Shown: positions 43,364 to 52,216 of the stretch, in pieces
How the letters are laid out: each line of letters begins with the position of its first letter
Position numbering within the stretch: the first letter of the stretch is position 1
Assembly: GCA_017577895.1 (NCBI GenBank)
Contig: PKQY01000005.1
Span: 1 to 63,538, forward strand
Length of the DNA: 63,538 nucleotides
Reading direction: 5' to 3'
DNA from: Bacillota bacterium
Lineage (GTDB): Bacteria > Bacillota > Bacilli > ZCTH02-B2
The notes under the pieces: generated by a model
Databases searched by the model: none
Seen by the model: only the letters and a program-made list of their open reading frames with translations
What the model was told of the DNA's origin: nothing
Made by a program: the position numbers and the translations under genes

Positions 43364-43402
43364 CGGCTTCCGCTCCTCGACGACGTTCCGTACCGCAGCC
43401 TC

Positions 43403-44194
43403 TTACAGCCATTTCGACACCGGGGCAATGCGCACGCCGGCCTGAACGAGCGCCTCCCGCAGCCGTCGAATCAGCGCCGCCGCCTCCGGCGTGTCGCCAT
43501 GCACACAAATGGACTGGGCCGGCAGCTTCACCGGTTCCCCTTCCACGCTCTCAATGCTGCCCGTCGTCAACAAGCGCACCATCCGTGCCGCCGCTTCTTC
43601 CGGATCGCGGATGAGCGCCTGGGGATGACGGCGGGAAACCAACGTCCCGTCCCGGTGATACTGCCGATCGGCGAACACTTCCATCACCACCGGCAAACCG
43701 GCGGCCACCGCTTCCTGATGGAGCGCCGTCCCCGGTTTGACAAACAGCGGCACATCGGGAACGTACGACCGGCACGCCTGCACGATGGCCTGGGCGACGG
43801 TGCGATCTTTGTCCGCCATGTTGTTCAAACTGCCGTGGGGCTTCACATGCTGCAACGGCACCCCTTCCCGGGCACAAAACGCCTGCAAAGCGCCGATTTG
43901 GTACACGATCATGTTCACGAGAGTATCCGGCGGCACGTGCATCTCCCAGCGGCCGAAGCCCAACAAATCGGGAAAACTGACGTGCGCCCCCACGCCCACG
44001 CCGTATTGTTTTGCCAGCGCCACCGTTTTGGCCATCACATCCGGATCGCCGCCGTGAAAACCGCACGCCACGTTGGCAGACGTAATGAGGGGCATGACCT
44101 CCTCATCGGCACCCAAACGGTAGACGCCGAAACTTTCTCCCATGTCACAGTTTAAATCGACCCAAATTTCGTCCTGCTCCCGTTGTGTGGCCAT
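43403..44194 (-). CDS. pxpA: 5-oxoprolinase subunit A
   Basis: A 263-residue LamB/YcsF-family protein. Signature blocks: DLNCDMGESFG, NVACGFHGGDP, GAHVSFPDLLGFGR, LQHVKPHGSLNN and ICVHGDTPEA. It opens the three-gene pxp operon, 39 bases before pxpB. Confidence 0.95.
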   Translation of the reverse strand: MATQREQDEIWVDLNCDMGESFGVYRLGADEEVMPLITSANVACGFHGGDPDVMAKTVALAKQYGVGVGAHVSFPDLLGFGRWEMHVPPDTLVNMIVYQIGALQAFCAREGVPLQHVKPHGSLNNMADKDRTVAQAIVQACRSYVPDVPLFVKPGTALHQEAVAAGLPVVMEVFADRQYHRDGTLVSRRHPQALIRDPEEAAARMVRLLTTGSIESVEGEPVKLPAQSICVHGDTPEAAALIRRLREALVQAGVRIAPVSKWL

Positions 44195-44284
44195 CTAAAC
44201 GACCCCTTTCCACCATCTGTCCGTCAGCCTCGTCGGTCGGCCGAACTTGTCCTCCGAACAATCCCGACAACGGATGGTTCCGAT

Positions 44285-44719
44285 TTACTTCGATTCAACA
44301 CGAATCGCCGGCTCTCCTGTGTAAAAAAACGTGCCGGTCGCCTGGGCAAAGCGGCGGCCTTCATCGTTTTCCACATACGCTTCGGCCACGGCGGTCTGTT
44401 TGCCCAAGTGGGTCGGACGGGCGAAAACCCGGAAACGCTGTCCTTTGCCGGGCGACAAATAATGCACGTTCATCTGCACTGTGACCACTTGCCTCCCGGT
44501 CGACTCCGCGATGCTCCAGCCCATGGCCGAATCGAAAATAAACGCCGTCACACCGCCGTGCATGATGCCCAACGGATTCATCATCAAGGGCAAAATGGGC
44601 CCTTCCATCACAAACCATTCGCCGTCCCGGCTCCGTTCAAGGGGAATTAATTCCATCAACTTCATCATGTCGCCGCTGGCCATGGCGTCGACGGCCTTGG
44701 CAATCAGTTTTGGATTCAT
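44285..44719 (-). CDS. PaaI-type hotdog thioesterase
   Basis: A 144-residue single-hotdog protein. NPLGIMHGGVTAFIFDSAMG is the catalytic helix region of PaaI/YdiI-like acyl-CoA thioesterases. The substrate is not predictable. It lies 90 bases before pxpA on the same strand and may share its transcript. Confidence 0.85.
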   Translation of the reverse strand: MNPKLIAKAVDAMASGDMMKLMELIPLERSRDGEWFVMEGPILPLMMNPLGIMHGGVTAFIFDSAMGWSIAESTGRQVVTVQMNVHYLSPGKGQRFRVFARPTHLGKQTAVAEAYVENDEGRRFAQATGTFFYTGEPAIRVESK

Positions 44720-44828
44720 GGTTCTCCCTCCACTCCATCTTTTTTATTTTTGTTTTCGCCGCTCGAAACGTTGCATATCCCTCAGCAAATGCATCTTACC
44801 GCAATCTTATGACATTGAAAAGGCCGCC

Positions 44829-45120
44829 CTAATCAAGAGCGACGCACAAAAAAGCGATCTGTTTTTCTGCAAAACCATCGAGCAACCCGACAATGCGGGG
44901 CACGATTTCTTTCTGCAGAGGCTGCAACAGTTCTGGTTGATGAGCCGCTTCCATCAGCACCGTCTTTATCAAGGGCAAATGTTTTTGAATCAAGCGCAGC
45001 CGATCGAGATAAATCTCTTTCAATCAACTCATCAATGGGCCGCTCTTCATCGGCCATGATCATTTCCACCGGCCGCAAATAAATAGGCCGCAACACCCGG
45101 GTGACGCTCTTCAAAGTCAC
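44829..45120 (-). pseudogene. Truncated, frameshifted TetR-family remnant
   Basis: Two overlapping minus frames together give one plausible chain: MTLKSVTRVLRPIYLRPVEM continuing to ADEERPIDEL in one frame, then LKEIYLDRLRLIQKHLPLIK and VLMEAAHQPELLQPL in another. The second part looks like the C-terminal ligand domain of TetR regulators. The N-terminal DNA-binding helices are absent, because the fragment abuts the fructosamine-kinase gene. A frameshift occurs near 45025. Confidence 0.5.
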
Positions 45121-46031
45121 CCCACATATCGCCGCAACACGGCGTCCACCGCCGGGCCGTATGCTTCACCGAACAAGTTCAAGTGCACCAAAATGTAATA
45201 CAACTGATACAGCGGTTTTCGCTCTTCATAACCGGGCTCCAGCGGATACACCTCCCCATAGCCTTCGTAAAATTCCGAGGAGAAACCGCCAAAGTACTCG
45301 GAAAAAGCCACATCCACCTCCCGATGGCCCGCATACACCGCCGGATCCAAAAACAGATTCCGTCCGTCGGCCCCGGCCAGCACATTGCCGGACCACAGAT
45401 CGCCATGCAACACCGAGGCGGGCGGATGTTTCGGCAGCCAGCGGTCCAGCCGTTCCAACAAGCGCTCCATCGCTTTGAAACGATGCGACCCGGGGGCGAT
45501 GCGGCCCCGTTGCACCGCCATCTCATACTGGACGCCCAACCGCCGCTCCCGATAAAAGGCGCACCAGTCGTCGACCGGGCGATTCGGCTGGGGCAGGAGC
45601 CCGATAAAGTTGTCCATGGAAAGACCGTATGTCTCCGACTCCACCCGATGCACCGCCGCCAGTTGCCGGCCCAACGCCCGCATCCGGGACGACGTCCACC
45701 GGTCCGGTTGGATCCATTCCATTAACAAATAAGGCGGACTTGCTTGTCCATCCGGCCCGGCCGGTGCATCCTGCACTGCCACCACCTGGGGGACGTCGGC
45801 CCCCGCCTGCTGCAACCGGCGCAACCCGTCGGCCTCGCAGGCAAAAAACCCAGGAGGGGCATCTTCCTTGCTCTTGAGGAAAAACGGGCCGGCGGTCGTC
45901 TCCACGCGCCACGCCCGATTGATGCTGCCGCCGCCGACCGGCACGGACTCTAAGATCCGGACGGCCGTCCCCACATGGTGCTGCAATGCTTGCTGCACGT
46001 GTTCCATCAACCCTGATGACCGTTTGCCCAT
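45117..46031 (-). CDS. Fructosamine kinase family protein
   Basis: A protein of about 304 residues related to fructosamine/ketosamine 3-kinases, which phosphorylate sugar adducts on amines so that they fall off (protein deglycation). Features: ESVPVGGGSINRAWRV, FFLKSKEDAPPGFFACEADG, VLHGDLWSGNVL (catalytic loop), FLDPAVYAGHREVD. ATG 46031 follows GGATGGAG by 6 bases; longer and shorter ATGs are possible. Such enzymes are common in thermophiles. Confidence 0.88.
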   Translation of the reverse strand: MGKRSSGLMEHVQQALQHHVGTAVRILESVPVGGGSINRAWRVETTAGPFFLKSKEDAPPGFFACEADGLRRLQQAGADVPQVVAVQDAPAGPDGQASPPYLLMEWIQPDRWTSSRMRALGRQLAAVHRVESETYGLSMDNFIGLLPQPNRPVDDWCAFYRERRLGVQYEMAVQRGRIAPGSHRFKAMERLLERLDRWLPKHPPASVLHGDLWSGNVLAGADGRNLFLDPAVYAGHREVDVAFSEYFGGFSSEFYEGYGEVYPLEPGYEERKPLYQLYYILVHLNLFGEAYGPAVDAVLRRYVG

Positions 46032-46124
46032 CACCGTCTCCATCCTTAATCGAATCATCTCTAATCGCAAATTTTCCCAATAGAAGCTTTCCAGAAGGTT
46101 TCCCGGAAAATGCTTATTGCAAGG

Positions 46125-47420
46125 CTACATCTCTTCGTTTCCGGCCTGGCGGTCTTGTTGGTCTTGTCGGTCCGTTCCAGGGCTGGCTCCAGCGGTCTTC
46201 CGTGCCCGGGTCATCTGCTGCCAGACGGTGCCGCTGGCCGCTTCTCCCCGTTCGATGCGTTCGATGGCCATCTTCACTTGCATCCGCACTTCGAATTCGG
46301 GATCGTTTTCCGCTTTCCGCAACGCCGGCAGGGCCGTCTCATCCCCCACTTCGTACAAGTATCGGGCCGCCCGCCAGCGCACCAGTTTGTTGGGGTCGGA
46401 CAGCGCTTCACACATGGCCGCCATGGCTTTCGGGCTGCCCAGATCGGAAAGGGCGTCCCCGGCCGTCCGGCGAATGGCCACCGACGGGTCGCGCAACGCT
46501 TCCAACAAATACGGCAGCGCCGCCTCGGTTCCCAACGCGCCCAAATACGCCACCGCCAGCCGGCGAATGGACGGATGGTCGTCTTTCATGGCCGCCACCA
46601 GCACCGGCAGCTTGTCTTCGTCCAGCTCCATGCGTTGCAACGCCGCATACCGCTTTTGCCAGTCGGGGTGGGACAAGGCCGCCAGCGCCTCGGCTTCGCT
46701 GACCGGCGCATCCGCAGCAGCGTCTTCATCGGCGGCCTTCCCGGCCTGGGCCACCAATTGCCGCACCCGTTCCTCATCGTAGGCCGCCAGCAGTTCTTGC
46801 ACGACTTGTTCCCCGACTTCCTCGAAACTGCCGTACCGAACGCCTTGGTCATCCCATCGGCGATGGAGAATGGCGTTCCCGCCCACCGCCCGCTGGGCCT
46901 CCATGGCCGCCAGCATGTACAATTCCGGCATGGCCACCCGCCGCACTTCCTGGCCGGAAATGAGCTTCACTTGCGTCGGAATGCCGTGCAACATTTGCAC
47001 CTGCACCTGAATCTCCCGCCACCGCTCATCGGTGCCGCCCGTACCCGGACGTGTCCCTTCCACAGCACCGACACCGGTGGTGACACCAGCCGTTCCCCCC
47101 GGCTCGGCGGCAAACGTTTCAGCCCCCCTCGACCGCCCGTCCCCCTCGGTCACCCCTTCCTGCACGGTGCCCAGCACCTCGGTCACCCGCGCCAAGATCG
47201 TTTCCCAATCGGCCTTCGCCTTCCGTTCCACGGACAAAAAGTCGGCGGTGCGAAACAAGCTTTTCACACCCGGTATGGCCAACAACGTCCGGTACGGTTC
47301 CGGGACTTCCGCCATTTGCTCAAGCGTATACGTCCTCCGCTCCCCCGGCGGCAGCGTCTCGTCCACATTCAGCTTCATCACATTGGGACTGGGCGTTGGT
47401 TCCACCGATCGGATCTTCAT
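46125..47420 (-). CDS. Nfu_N plus HEAT-repeat protein (CvfC/YpgR-like)
   Basis: A 431-residue protein. Residues 1-85 match the Nfu/NifU N-terminal domain (VEPTPSPNVMKLNVDE, GVKSLFRTADFLSVER). Residues 90-135 are a low-complexity Gly/Thr/Glu insert. The rest holds about four HEAT-like repeats (KDDHPSIRRLAVAYLGALG, RDPSVAIRRTAGDALSDLG, SDPNKLVRWRAARYLYEVG). The combination is that of conserved virulence factor C of staphylococci and YpgR of B. subtilis. ATG 47420 follows GGAGG. Confidence 0.85.
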   Translation of the reverse strand: MKIRSVEPTPSPNVMKLNVDETLPPGERRTYTLEQMAEVPEPYRTLLAIPGVKSLFRTADFLSVERKAKADWETILARVTEVLGTVQEGVTEGDGRSRGAETFAAEPGGTAGVTTGVGAVEGTRPGTGGTDERWREIQVQVQMLHGIPTQVKLISGQEVRRVAMPELYMLAAMEAQRAVGGNAILHRRWDDQGVRYGSFEEVGEQVVQELLAAYDEERVRQLVAQAGKAADEDAAADAPVSEAEALAALSHPDWQKRYAALQRMELDEDKLPVLVAAMKDDHPSIRRLAVAYLGALGTEAALPYLLEALRDPSVAIRRTAGDALSDLGSPKAMAAMCEALSDPNKLVRWRAARYLYEVGDETALPALRKAENDPEFEVRMQVKMAIERIERGEAASGTVWQQMTRARKTAGASPGTDRQDQQDRQAGNEEM

Positions 47421-47478
47421 GTTCCACGGCCTCCTTTTTCACTGCACGTCATCCCGAACATGACACCGACATTCTCCG

Positions 47479-48228
47479 TCATTCCACATAAATCATCTTG
47501 CGGGTCATGCCGCCGTCCACCATCACATTCACGCCGGTGACAAAATCATTCTCCGGATGCGTCAAATAAAAACACGCCCGGACGACGTCCATGGGCCGAC
47601 CGACCCGCTGGGCCGGATGTTGCCGATGATCCGCCTCCGTCAGCTGGTCATAATCCCCCGTCTCAATCCAGCCGGGGCTGATACAGTTCACCCGGATACG
47701 GTACGGGCCCAGCGACACCGCCAATGCATGGGTCAATGCGACGATGCCGCCCTTGGACGCGGCGTACGCTTCGGAATGCGGCTCGGACATGAAAGCCCGC
47801 GTCGAAGCAATGTTGACGATGGCCCCGCCTTGTGGCTGTTGGCGCATATACCGGGCCGCCTCCCGGGCACAAAGAAACGCCCCCCGCAAATTGGTCTGGA
47901 TGACCTCCTCCCACTCTTCAACCGTCAAATCAAAGACGGGACGAAAGCGGGATATGCCCGCATTGTTAATCAAGATGTCGATTTGCCCGTACAGATCCAT
48001 CACCTTTGCCATCAGACGGCAAACGTCATCCGGCCGGCGCACGTCGGTCGGAATAAACACCGCCTCTTGCCCTCGTTCCCAGATTTGGCGGACCACCGCT
48101 TCCCCTTTTTCCGCCTGCACTTCGGCGAGCACCACCCGGGCGCCTTTTGCCGCATATTGGACGGCGATTTCCCGGCCGATGCCTTGACCGGCCCCCGTGA
48201 CAATCACGGTTCGCCCTGCAAAGGCCAT
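47479..48228 (-). CDS. Short-chain dehydrogenase/reductase
   Basis: A 249-residue SDR. Cofactor motif TGAGQGIG, structural NNAG, catalytic Ser in NIAST and YAASKG, and the C-terminal DGGMT. The acidic residue after strand 2 (LAEVQAEKG) favours NAD. The substrate is unknown. ATG 48228 follows GGGAGGTG by 9 bases; a GTG at 48240 lies inside that site. Confidence 0.9.
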   Translation of the reverse strand: MAFAGRTVIVTGAGQGIGREIAVQYAAKGARVVLAEVQAEKGEAVVRQIWERGQEAVFIPTDVRRPDDVCRLMAKVMDLYGQIDILINNAGISRFRPVFDLTVEEWEEVIQTNLRGAFLCAREAARYMRQQPQGGAIVNIASTRAFMSEPHSEAYAASKGGIVALTHALAVSLGPYRIRVNCISPGWIETGDYDQLTEADHRQHPAQRVGRPMDVVRACFYLTHPENDFVTGVNVMVDGGMTRKMIYVE

Positions 48229-48401
48229 TTCCGTCCACACCTCCCGTTCCTCACCGCTTCTGGGCCCTTGTCATCCATATCTTTCCCCGATAAAATCCGG
48301 TTTGGTTCTATTTCACCGCTTTTCATTACGCGGCGTCAAGCGCACGTGGCGCCAAGCAATGGCCGCCATATACTCCCCGAAAAACGGTGGTGAATCCGAA
48401 G

Positions 48402-49658
48402 ATGACCCCCTACGGCACGGATGAACAACCCAACGGCCTCCCCCCGCGAAAAGTCCGGCAACAGGCCCGCAATAAAGCCGCCCGCCGCAAAACGTTCCGG
48501 CTCGTGGGAACGTTGGCGTTATTGTTGACGATATGTTGGGCGGCATATGGTCTTTATTCCGTATTTCATCCTTTGCTTTTCTCACCGTCCGACGCATCGA
48601 CGCAGCCCATCCCGTCCGTAAGCCAAAACACTGCAAACGACACGGAGCCCGCACCAACCCCGGAACATCCCGGGCCCCACCAACCGTCCGTCCCACCCAA
48701 CGCCAACGAACACGTCCACGGCGTGCGGCTCATGTTTGTCGGCGACACGATGATGGACGGCAACGTGGCCAACGTCATGCAACAAATGGGCGACTCCTAC
48801 CCGTTGTCGGAATTCATGCCGGTGCTGCAACAGGCCGACCTCGTCGTGGCCAATTTGGAAACGGCCGTCGGCACCAGTGGCCAAAAGATAGAAAAGACGT
48901 ACGCCTTTCAGACCGACCCGGCCCGTTTTGCCCTGTTTGAGCCGCTTAAGGGGCGCATTCTGTTCACGCTGGCCAACAATCACGGCATGGACGCCCAGCT
49001 GGAAGAAACATTACATCACCTGACGCGGCTGGGCTATCCGGCCATCGGCATCGGACAAAACCGGGATGAAGCCTTTCGGCCCTTCGTGACCGAGATCAAC
49101 GGGGTCCGTTTGGCCATCCTCGGCGCATCCCGGGTCATCCCCACCGTCGACTGGGCGGCCGACGAGCATCGACCCGGCATGGCCAGCGCTTATACCGACG
49201 AACCGCTGCTGAGCACGGTCCAAAAGTGGCGTCAACAAGTCGATCACGTCATCGTCTACATGCATTGGGGAAAAGAGCGGGAACACATCCCTGACGACAC
49301 GCAACAAAAACTGGCCCAAAAACTGCTGGACGCCGGCGCCCGCCTCGTCATCGGCGCCCATCCCCACGTACTGCAAGAATTGCGCTGGACATCCCATAAC
49401 CAATTGGTGGCCTTTTCCTTGGGCAATTTTGTGTTCACCACCAGCACCGAAGCGGCTGCCAATGACACGGTGGTCCTGGACGTGGTGTTGTCGAAGGAAC
49501 GCATCGCAGAGGTGCGGGTCTGGCCGGGACGCATCCATTTTGGCCTCATCCGGCGGTTGGATGCCGACCCGGAAGGGGCCGACATTCGGCAACGGCTGGA
49601 TGCGCTGTCGCCCACCATCCGCATCGGGCCCGATGGAAAAGTTAGCCCGTTACAATGA
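48402..49658 (+). CDS. CapA-family metallophosphatase-like protein
   Basis: A 418-residue membrane-anchored protein (single span about residues 32-56, cytoplasmic basic N-terminus). The extracytoplasmic domain has the CapA/PgsA motifs LMFVGDTMMDGNVAN, VVANLETAVG, LANNHGMD, YMHWGKE and GAHPHVLQ. CapA homologues take part in poly-gamma-glutamate capsule formation, but stand-alone copies occur without the other capsule genes, as here. Its stop codon overlaps the start of a histidine-kinase fragment. Confidence 0.87.
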   Translation: MTPYGTDEQPNGLPPRKVRQQARNKAARRKTFRLVGTLALLLTICWAAYGLYSVFHPLLFSPSDASTQPIPSVSQNTANDTEPAPTPEHPGPHQPSVPPNANEHVHGVRLMFVGDTMMDGNVANVMQQMGDSYPLSEFMPVLQQADLVVANLETAVGTSGQKIEKTYAFQTDPARFALFEPLKGRILFTLANNHGMDAQLEETLHHLTRLGYPAIGIGQNRDEAFRPFVTEINGVRLAILGASRVIPTVDWAADEHRPGMASAYTDEPLLSTVQKWRQQVDHVIVYMHWGKEREHIPDDTQQKLAQKLLDAGARLVIGAHPHVLQELRWTSHNQLVAFSLGNFVFTTSTEAAANDTVVLDVVLSKERIAEVRVWPGRIHFGLIRRLDADPEGADIRQRLDALSPTIRIGPDGKVSPLQ

Positions 49659-49747
49659 AAGCCATCGTCGAAACCCACGGCGGAAGCATTTGGGCCGAAA
49701 GCGAGCCCGGGAAAGGAAGTACGTTTTCGTTTACATTGCCCATTCAG
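49655..49747 (+). pseudogene. Histidine kinase C-terminal fragment
   Basis: The 31 codons from ATG 49655 read KAIVETHGGSIWAESEPGKG then STFSFTLPI, the G2 box and end of a HATPase_c domain. Nothing of the upstream kinase remains, because the capA-like gene ends at the same point. This marks a deletion junction. Confidence 0.75.
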
Positions 49748-49864
49748 CCTAATCATTTCAATTCAAAGGAACACCAAGCGGTTTTTCCGTCAATTCTTGC
49801 GCTGATAAGCAACAACGGGAAATTGTCCCGCCGACGTTCTACTGCCAGTCCGAATTGACGAACA

Positions 49865-50345
49865 AGAGGCCGACATCGTCGTCTCCGGAAAAATGCCGAT
49901 TCATCCTATCCGTTGTTTGTCCGGCATGGCCGGGACGTTTACGCTGCATCCGCCGATCTGCAACCGCCGTTTTCCATCGCGTTGGCAAAAGGGTTGCATG
50001 AGGTCTTTCACGCTTGGGGGCTACCCGAACATCCGCATCAACTGCAAGGCTACATTCGGCTGGAAGACATCCATCCGCTGGTGGATCCGGCGGCTTTAAA
50101 AGCGGTGGCGGACCTATTGCACGAAAAACAAATCCCGTACCTGGTGGCGGTCATCCCGGTCTACACCAATCCCGAAACCGGAAAACAACACCATTTTTCC
50201 GACTCGCCCGAATTGCTGAAAACGCTGAAGTATATGCAAGGTCGGGGCGCCAACATCGTTTTGCACGGGTATACCCACCAATTTCGGCTGAGTGAAACCG
50301 GCGAAGGATTTGAGTTTTGGGATGTGGAATACAACCTGCCGATTT
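49865..50345 (+). pseudogene. DUF2334 (polysaccharide-deacetylase-like) fragment
   Basis: From about 49913 the frame reads RDVYAASADLQPPFSIALAK, then GYIRLEDIHPLVDP, IPYLVAVIPVYTNPETGK, IVLHGYTHQF and EGFEFWDVEYNLPIY, clear segments of DUF2334 proteins. The N-terminus lies in a broken or missing part, and the C-terminal third is absent: the frame runs into the terminator of the yclQ gene at 50354. So the gene is truncated at both ends. Confidence 0.7.
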
Positions 50346-50353
50346 ATTTTTAT

Positions 50354-50398
50354 AAAAAAACACCCGACTTGCGTCAGGTGCCTGACCCAAGTCGGGTG
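50354..50398 (-). terminator. Terminator of the yclNOPQ operon
   Basis: On the minus strand CACCCGACTTG pairs with CAAGTCGGGTG around an inner GTCAGG/CCTGAC hairpin, followed by TTTTTTTATA. It starts 13 bases past the yclQ stop. Confidence 0.92.
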
Positions 50399-50410
50399 CT
50401 GGTTGTGTGT

Positions 50411-51409
50411 TTATTCGAAAACGGCAGCGACTTCTTTCACCATTTCGCTCACCGAGATCAACCCGCCGCCGGACAAATACCAAATGCTCGGCTCGAGGTA
50501 CACGATGTTGCCTTCTTGATAGGCCTTCGTCCCTTTCACCAAATCGTTGTCCAGCACCTGCTCTGCCGGTTGGCTGCCTTCACCGCTGACCACTTTGTCC
50601 CGGTCAATGACAAAGAGAATGTCTGGGTTTTTCTCCGCGATGTATTCAAAGGAAATGCTCATGCCGTGGGTGGACACTTCGATGTTGGGATCAACCGGCG
50701 TGACGCCCAGGACGTCATGAATGAGTCCGAAACGGGAACCGGGACCATACGCACTCACTTTGCCGCCCGTCGTCAAGATGACCAACGCGTTTTTCCCGCT
50801 AGCTTCCGCTTTTTGCTTCACGTCCGCAATGGTCTCATTGATGGCTTGCAGTTCCGCTTCCACTTCAGCTTCCTTGCCGAAAATTTGTCCCAGCGTCTTC
50901 ATGTTTTCCGTAAAGGACTCCATGTAACGGGTGTTATCGACACCCATGTAAATGGTCGGAGCGATTTTGCTGAACTCTTCATACAGATCCGACTGCCGTG
51001 CGGAAATGATGATCAGGTCCGGCGCCAGGGCGCTGATTTTTTCAAAATCCGGCTCTTTCAGGCTGCCCACGTTGGCGTATTTGCTGTCGGTGTATTTTTC
51101 CAGATAAGCCGGAACGTTGGCTTGCGGCAGACCGGCCACTTCCACGCCCAGTTTATCCAACGAATCCAGCACGCCGAAATCAAAGACGACGACCTTTTGC
51201 GGATTTTTCTTCACCGTCGTTTCGCCCAGTTGGTGTTTGACAACGATTTCTTCATTTTCTTGTTCTTGTTGCGTCGCCGTTTCTTGCGAACCAGATGCGT
51301 TGGTGTCGGTGTTTCCGCTAGTGGAACTGTTGCTGGAACCACAAGCGACCAACGCCATGGACAACAGGGCCACCATCAGGCCCAAGAGCCATTTTTTCAT
51401 TTTGACCAT
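50411..51409 (-). CDS. yclQ: Siderophore-binding lipoprotein (YclQ-like)
   Basis: A 332-residue iron-siderophore-binding protein. The lipobox LVAC puts the lipid on Cys23; a Ser/Thr/Asn/Gln linker follows, then a FecB-type fold (KVVVFDFGVLDSLDKLGVEV, EKISALAPDLIIISARQS, LVILTTGGKVSAYGPGSRFG). In B. subtilis YclNOPQ imports petrobactin, and the same order permease-permease-ATPase-binding protein is kept here. ATG 51409 follows GGAGGAG. Confidence 0.9.
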   Translation of the reverse strand: MVKMKKWLLGLMVALLSMALVACGSSNSSTSGNTDTNASGSQETATQQEQENEEIVVKHQLGETTVKKNPQKVVVFDFGVLDSLDKLGVEVAGLPQANVPAYLEKYTDSKYANVGSLKEPDFEKISALAPDLIIISARQSDLYEEFSKIAPTIYMGVDNTRYMESFTENMKTLGQIFGKEAEVEAELQAINETIADVKQKAEASGKNALVILTTGGKVSAYGPGSRFGLIHDVLGVTPVDPNIEVSTHGMSISFEYIAEKNPDILFVIDRDKVVSGEGSQPAEQVLDNDLVKGTKAYQEGNIVYLEPSIWYLSGGGLISVSEMVKEVAAVFE

Positions 51410-51457
51410 CGGCTATCTCCTCCACTCCATTCATCGTAGTTGGATGGAACGGTATCG

Positions 51458-52216
51458 TTATACGTAATAGATGGACAAGCGGTTGTCATTGATTTCCTGA
51501 ATCTGAATGTCCATTTCAAACACTTCTCGCAAGACCTCGGATCGGATCATGTCGTCCGTTTGCCCTTGGCGAACCACTTTGCCATCTTTCATGGCGACGA
51601 TGTAGTCGGAGTAAAAGGACGCGAAATTGATGTCGTGCAACACCAGCACGATGGTTTTGCCCAGTTCGTCCACCAGTTTCCGCAGCGTCTTCATAATCTG
51701 GACCGAATGTTTCATGTCCAAGTTGTTCAACGGTTCGTCCAACAAAATGTACTCGGTGTTTTGCGCCAGCACCATGGCGATGAACGCCCGTTGCCGCTGA
51801 CCGCCGCTCAATTGGTCGAGAAACCGGTCCTGCAAATCTTCCAGTTCCATGTACTCGATGGCCCGGTCCACATGCAGCCAATCTTCCTTCGTCAGCCGTC
51901 CCTGGGAATACGGAAACCGTCCGAAGCTGACCAACTCCCGCACTTTCAGCCGAATTTGCAGGTGGTTGGACTGCTTCAAAATGGACAGCTTTTTCGCCAA
52001 GTCGTTGCTTTTCACTTTGGCCAGATCCTGCCCGTCGATGAAAATCTCCCCGGCATCTTTCGCCACCAGCCGGCTGATCATGGACAAGAGCGTGCTCTTA
52101 CCGGCGCCGTTGGGGCCGATGAGCGACGTGATTTTGCCCCGGGGAATGGTCAGTGACACGTTATCGACGACCGGTTTCAAGCCATATCGTTTGGTTACGT
52201 TTTTGACGACGATCAT
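51458..52216 (-). CDS. yclP: Iron-siderophore ABC transporter ATPase
   Basis: A 252-residue FecE-type ATPase. Walker A GPNGAGKST, signature LSGGQRQRAFIAMVLAQ, Walker B ILLDEPLNNLD and the H-loop VLHDINFASFYSDY. It overlaps yclO by 4 bases and precedes yclQ by 48 bases. Confidence 0.93.
   Translation of the reverse strand: MIVVKNVTKRYGLKPVVDNVSLTIPRGKITSLIGPNGAGKSTLLSMISRLVAKDAGEIFIDGQDLAKVKSNDLAKKLSILKQSNHLQIRLKVRELVSFGRFPYSQGRLTKEDWLHVDRAIEYMELEDLQDRFLDQLSGGQRQRAFIAMVLAQNTEYILLDEPLNNLDMKHSVQIMKTLRKLVDELGKTIVLVLHDINFASFYSDYIVAMKDGKVVRQGQTDDMIRSEVLREVFEMDIQIQEINDNRLSIYYV

Noticed and set aside
50346..51439. Plus-strand continuation of the DUF2334 frame to 51439
   Set aside because: It runs antisense through the yclQ terminator and gene; homology stops before 50346.
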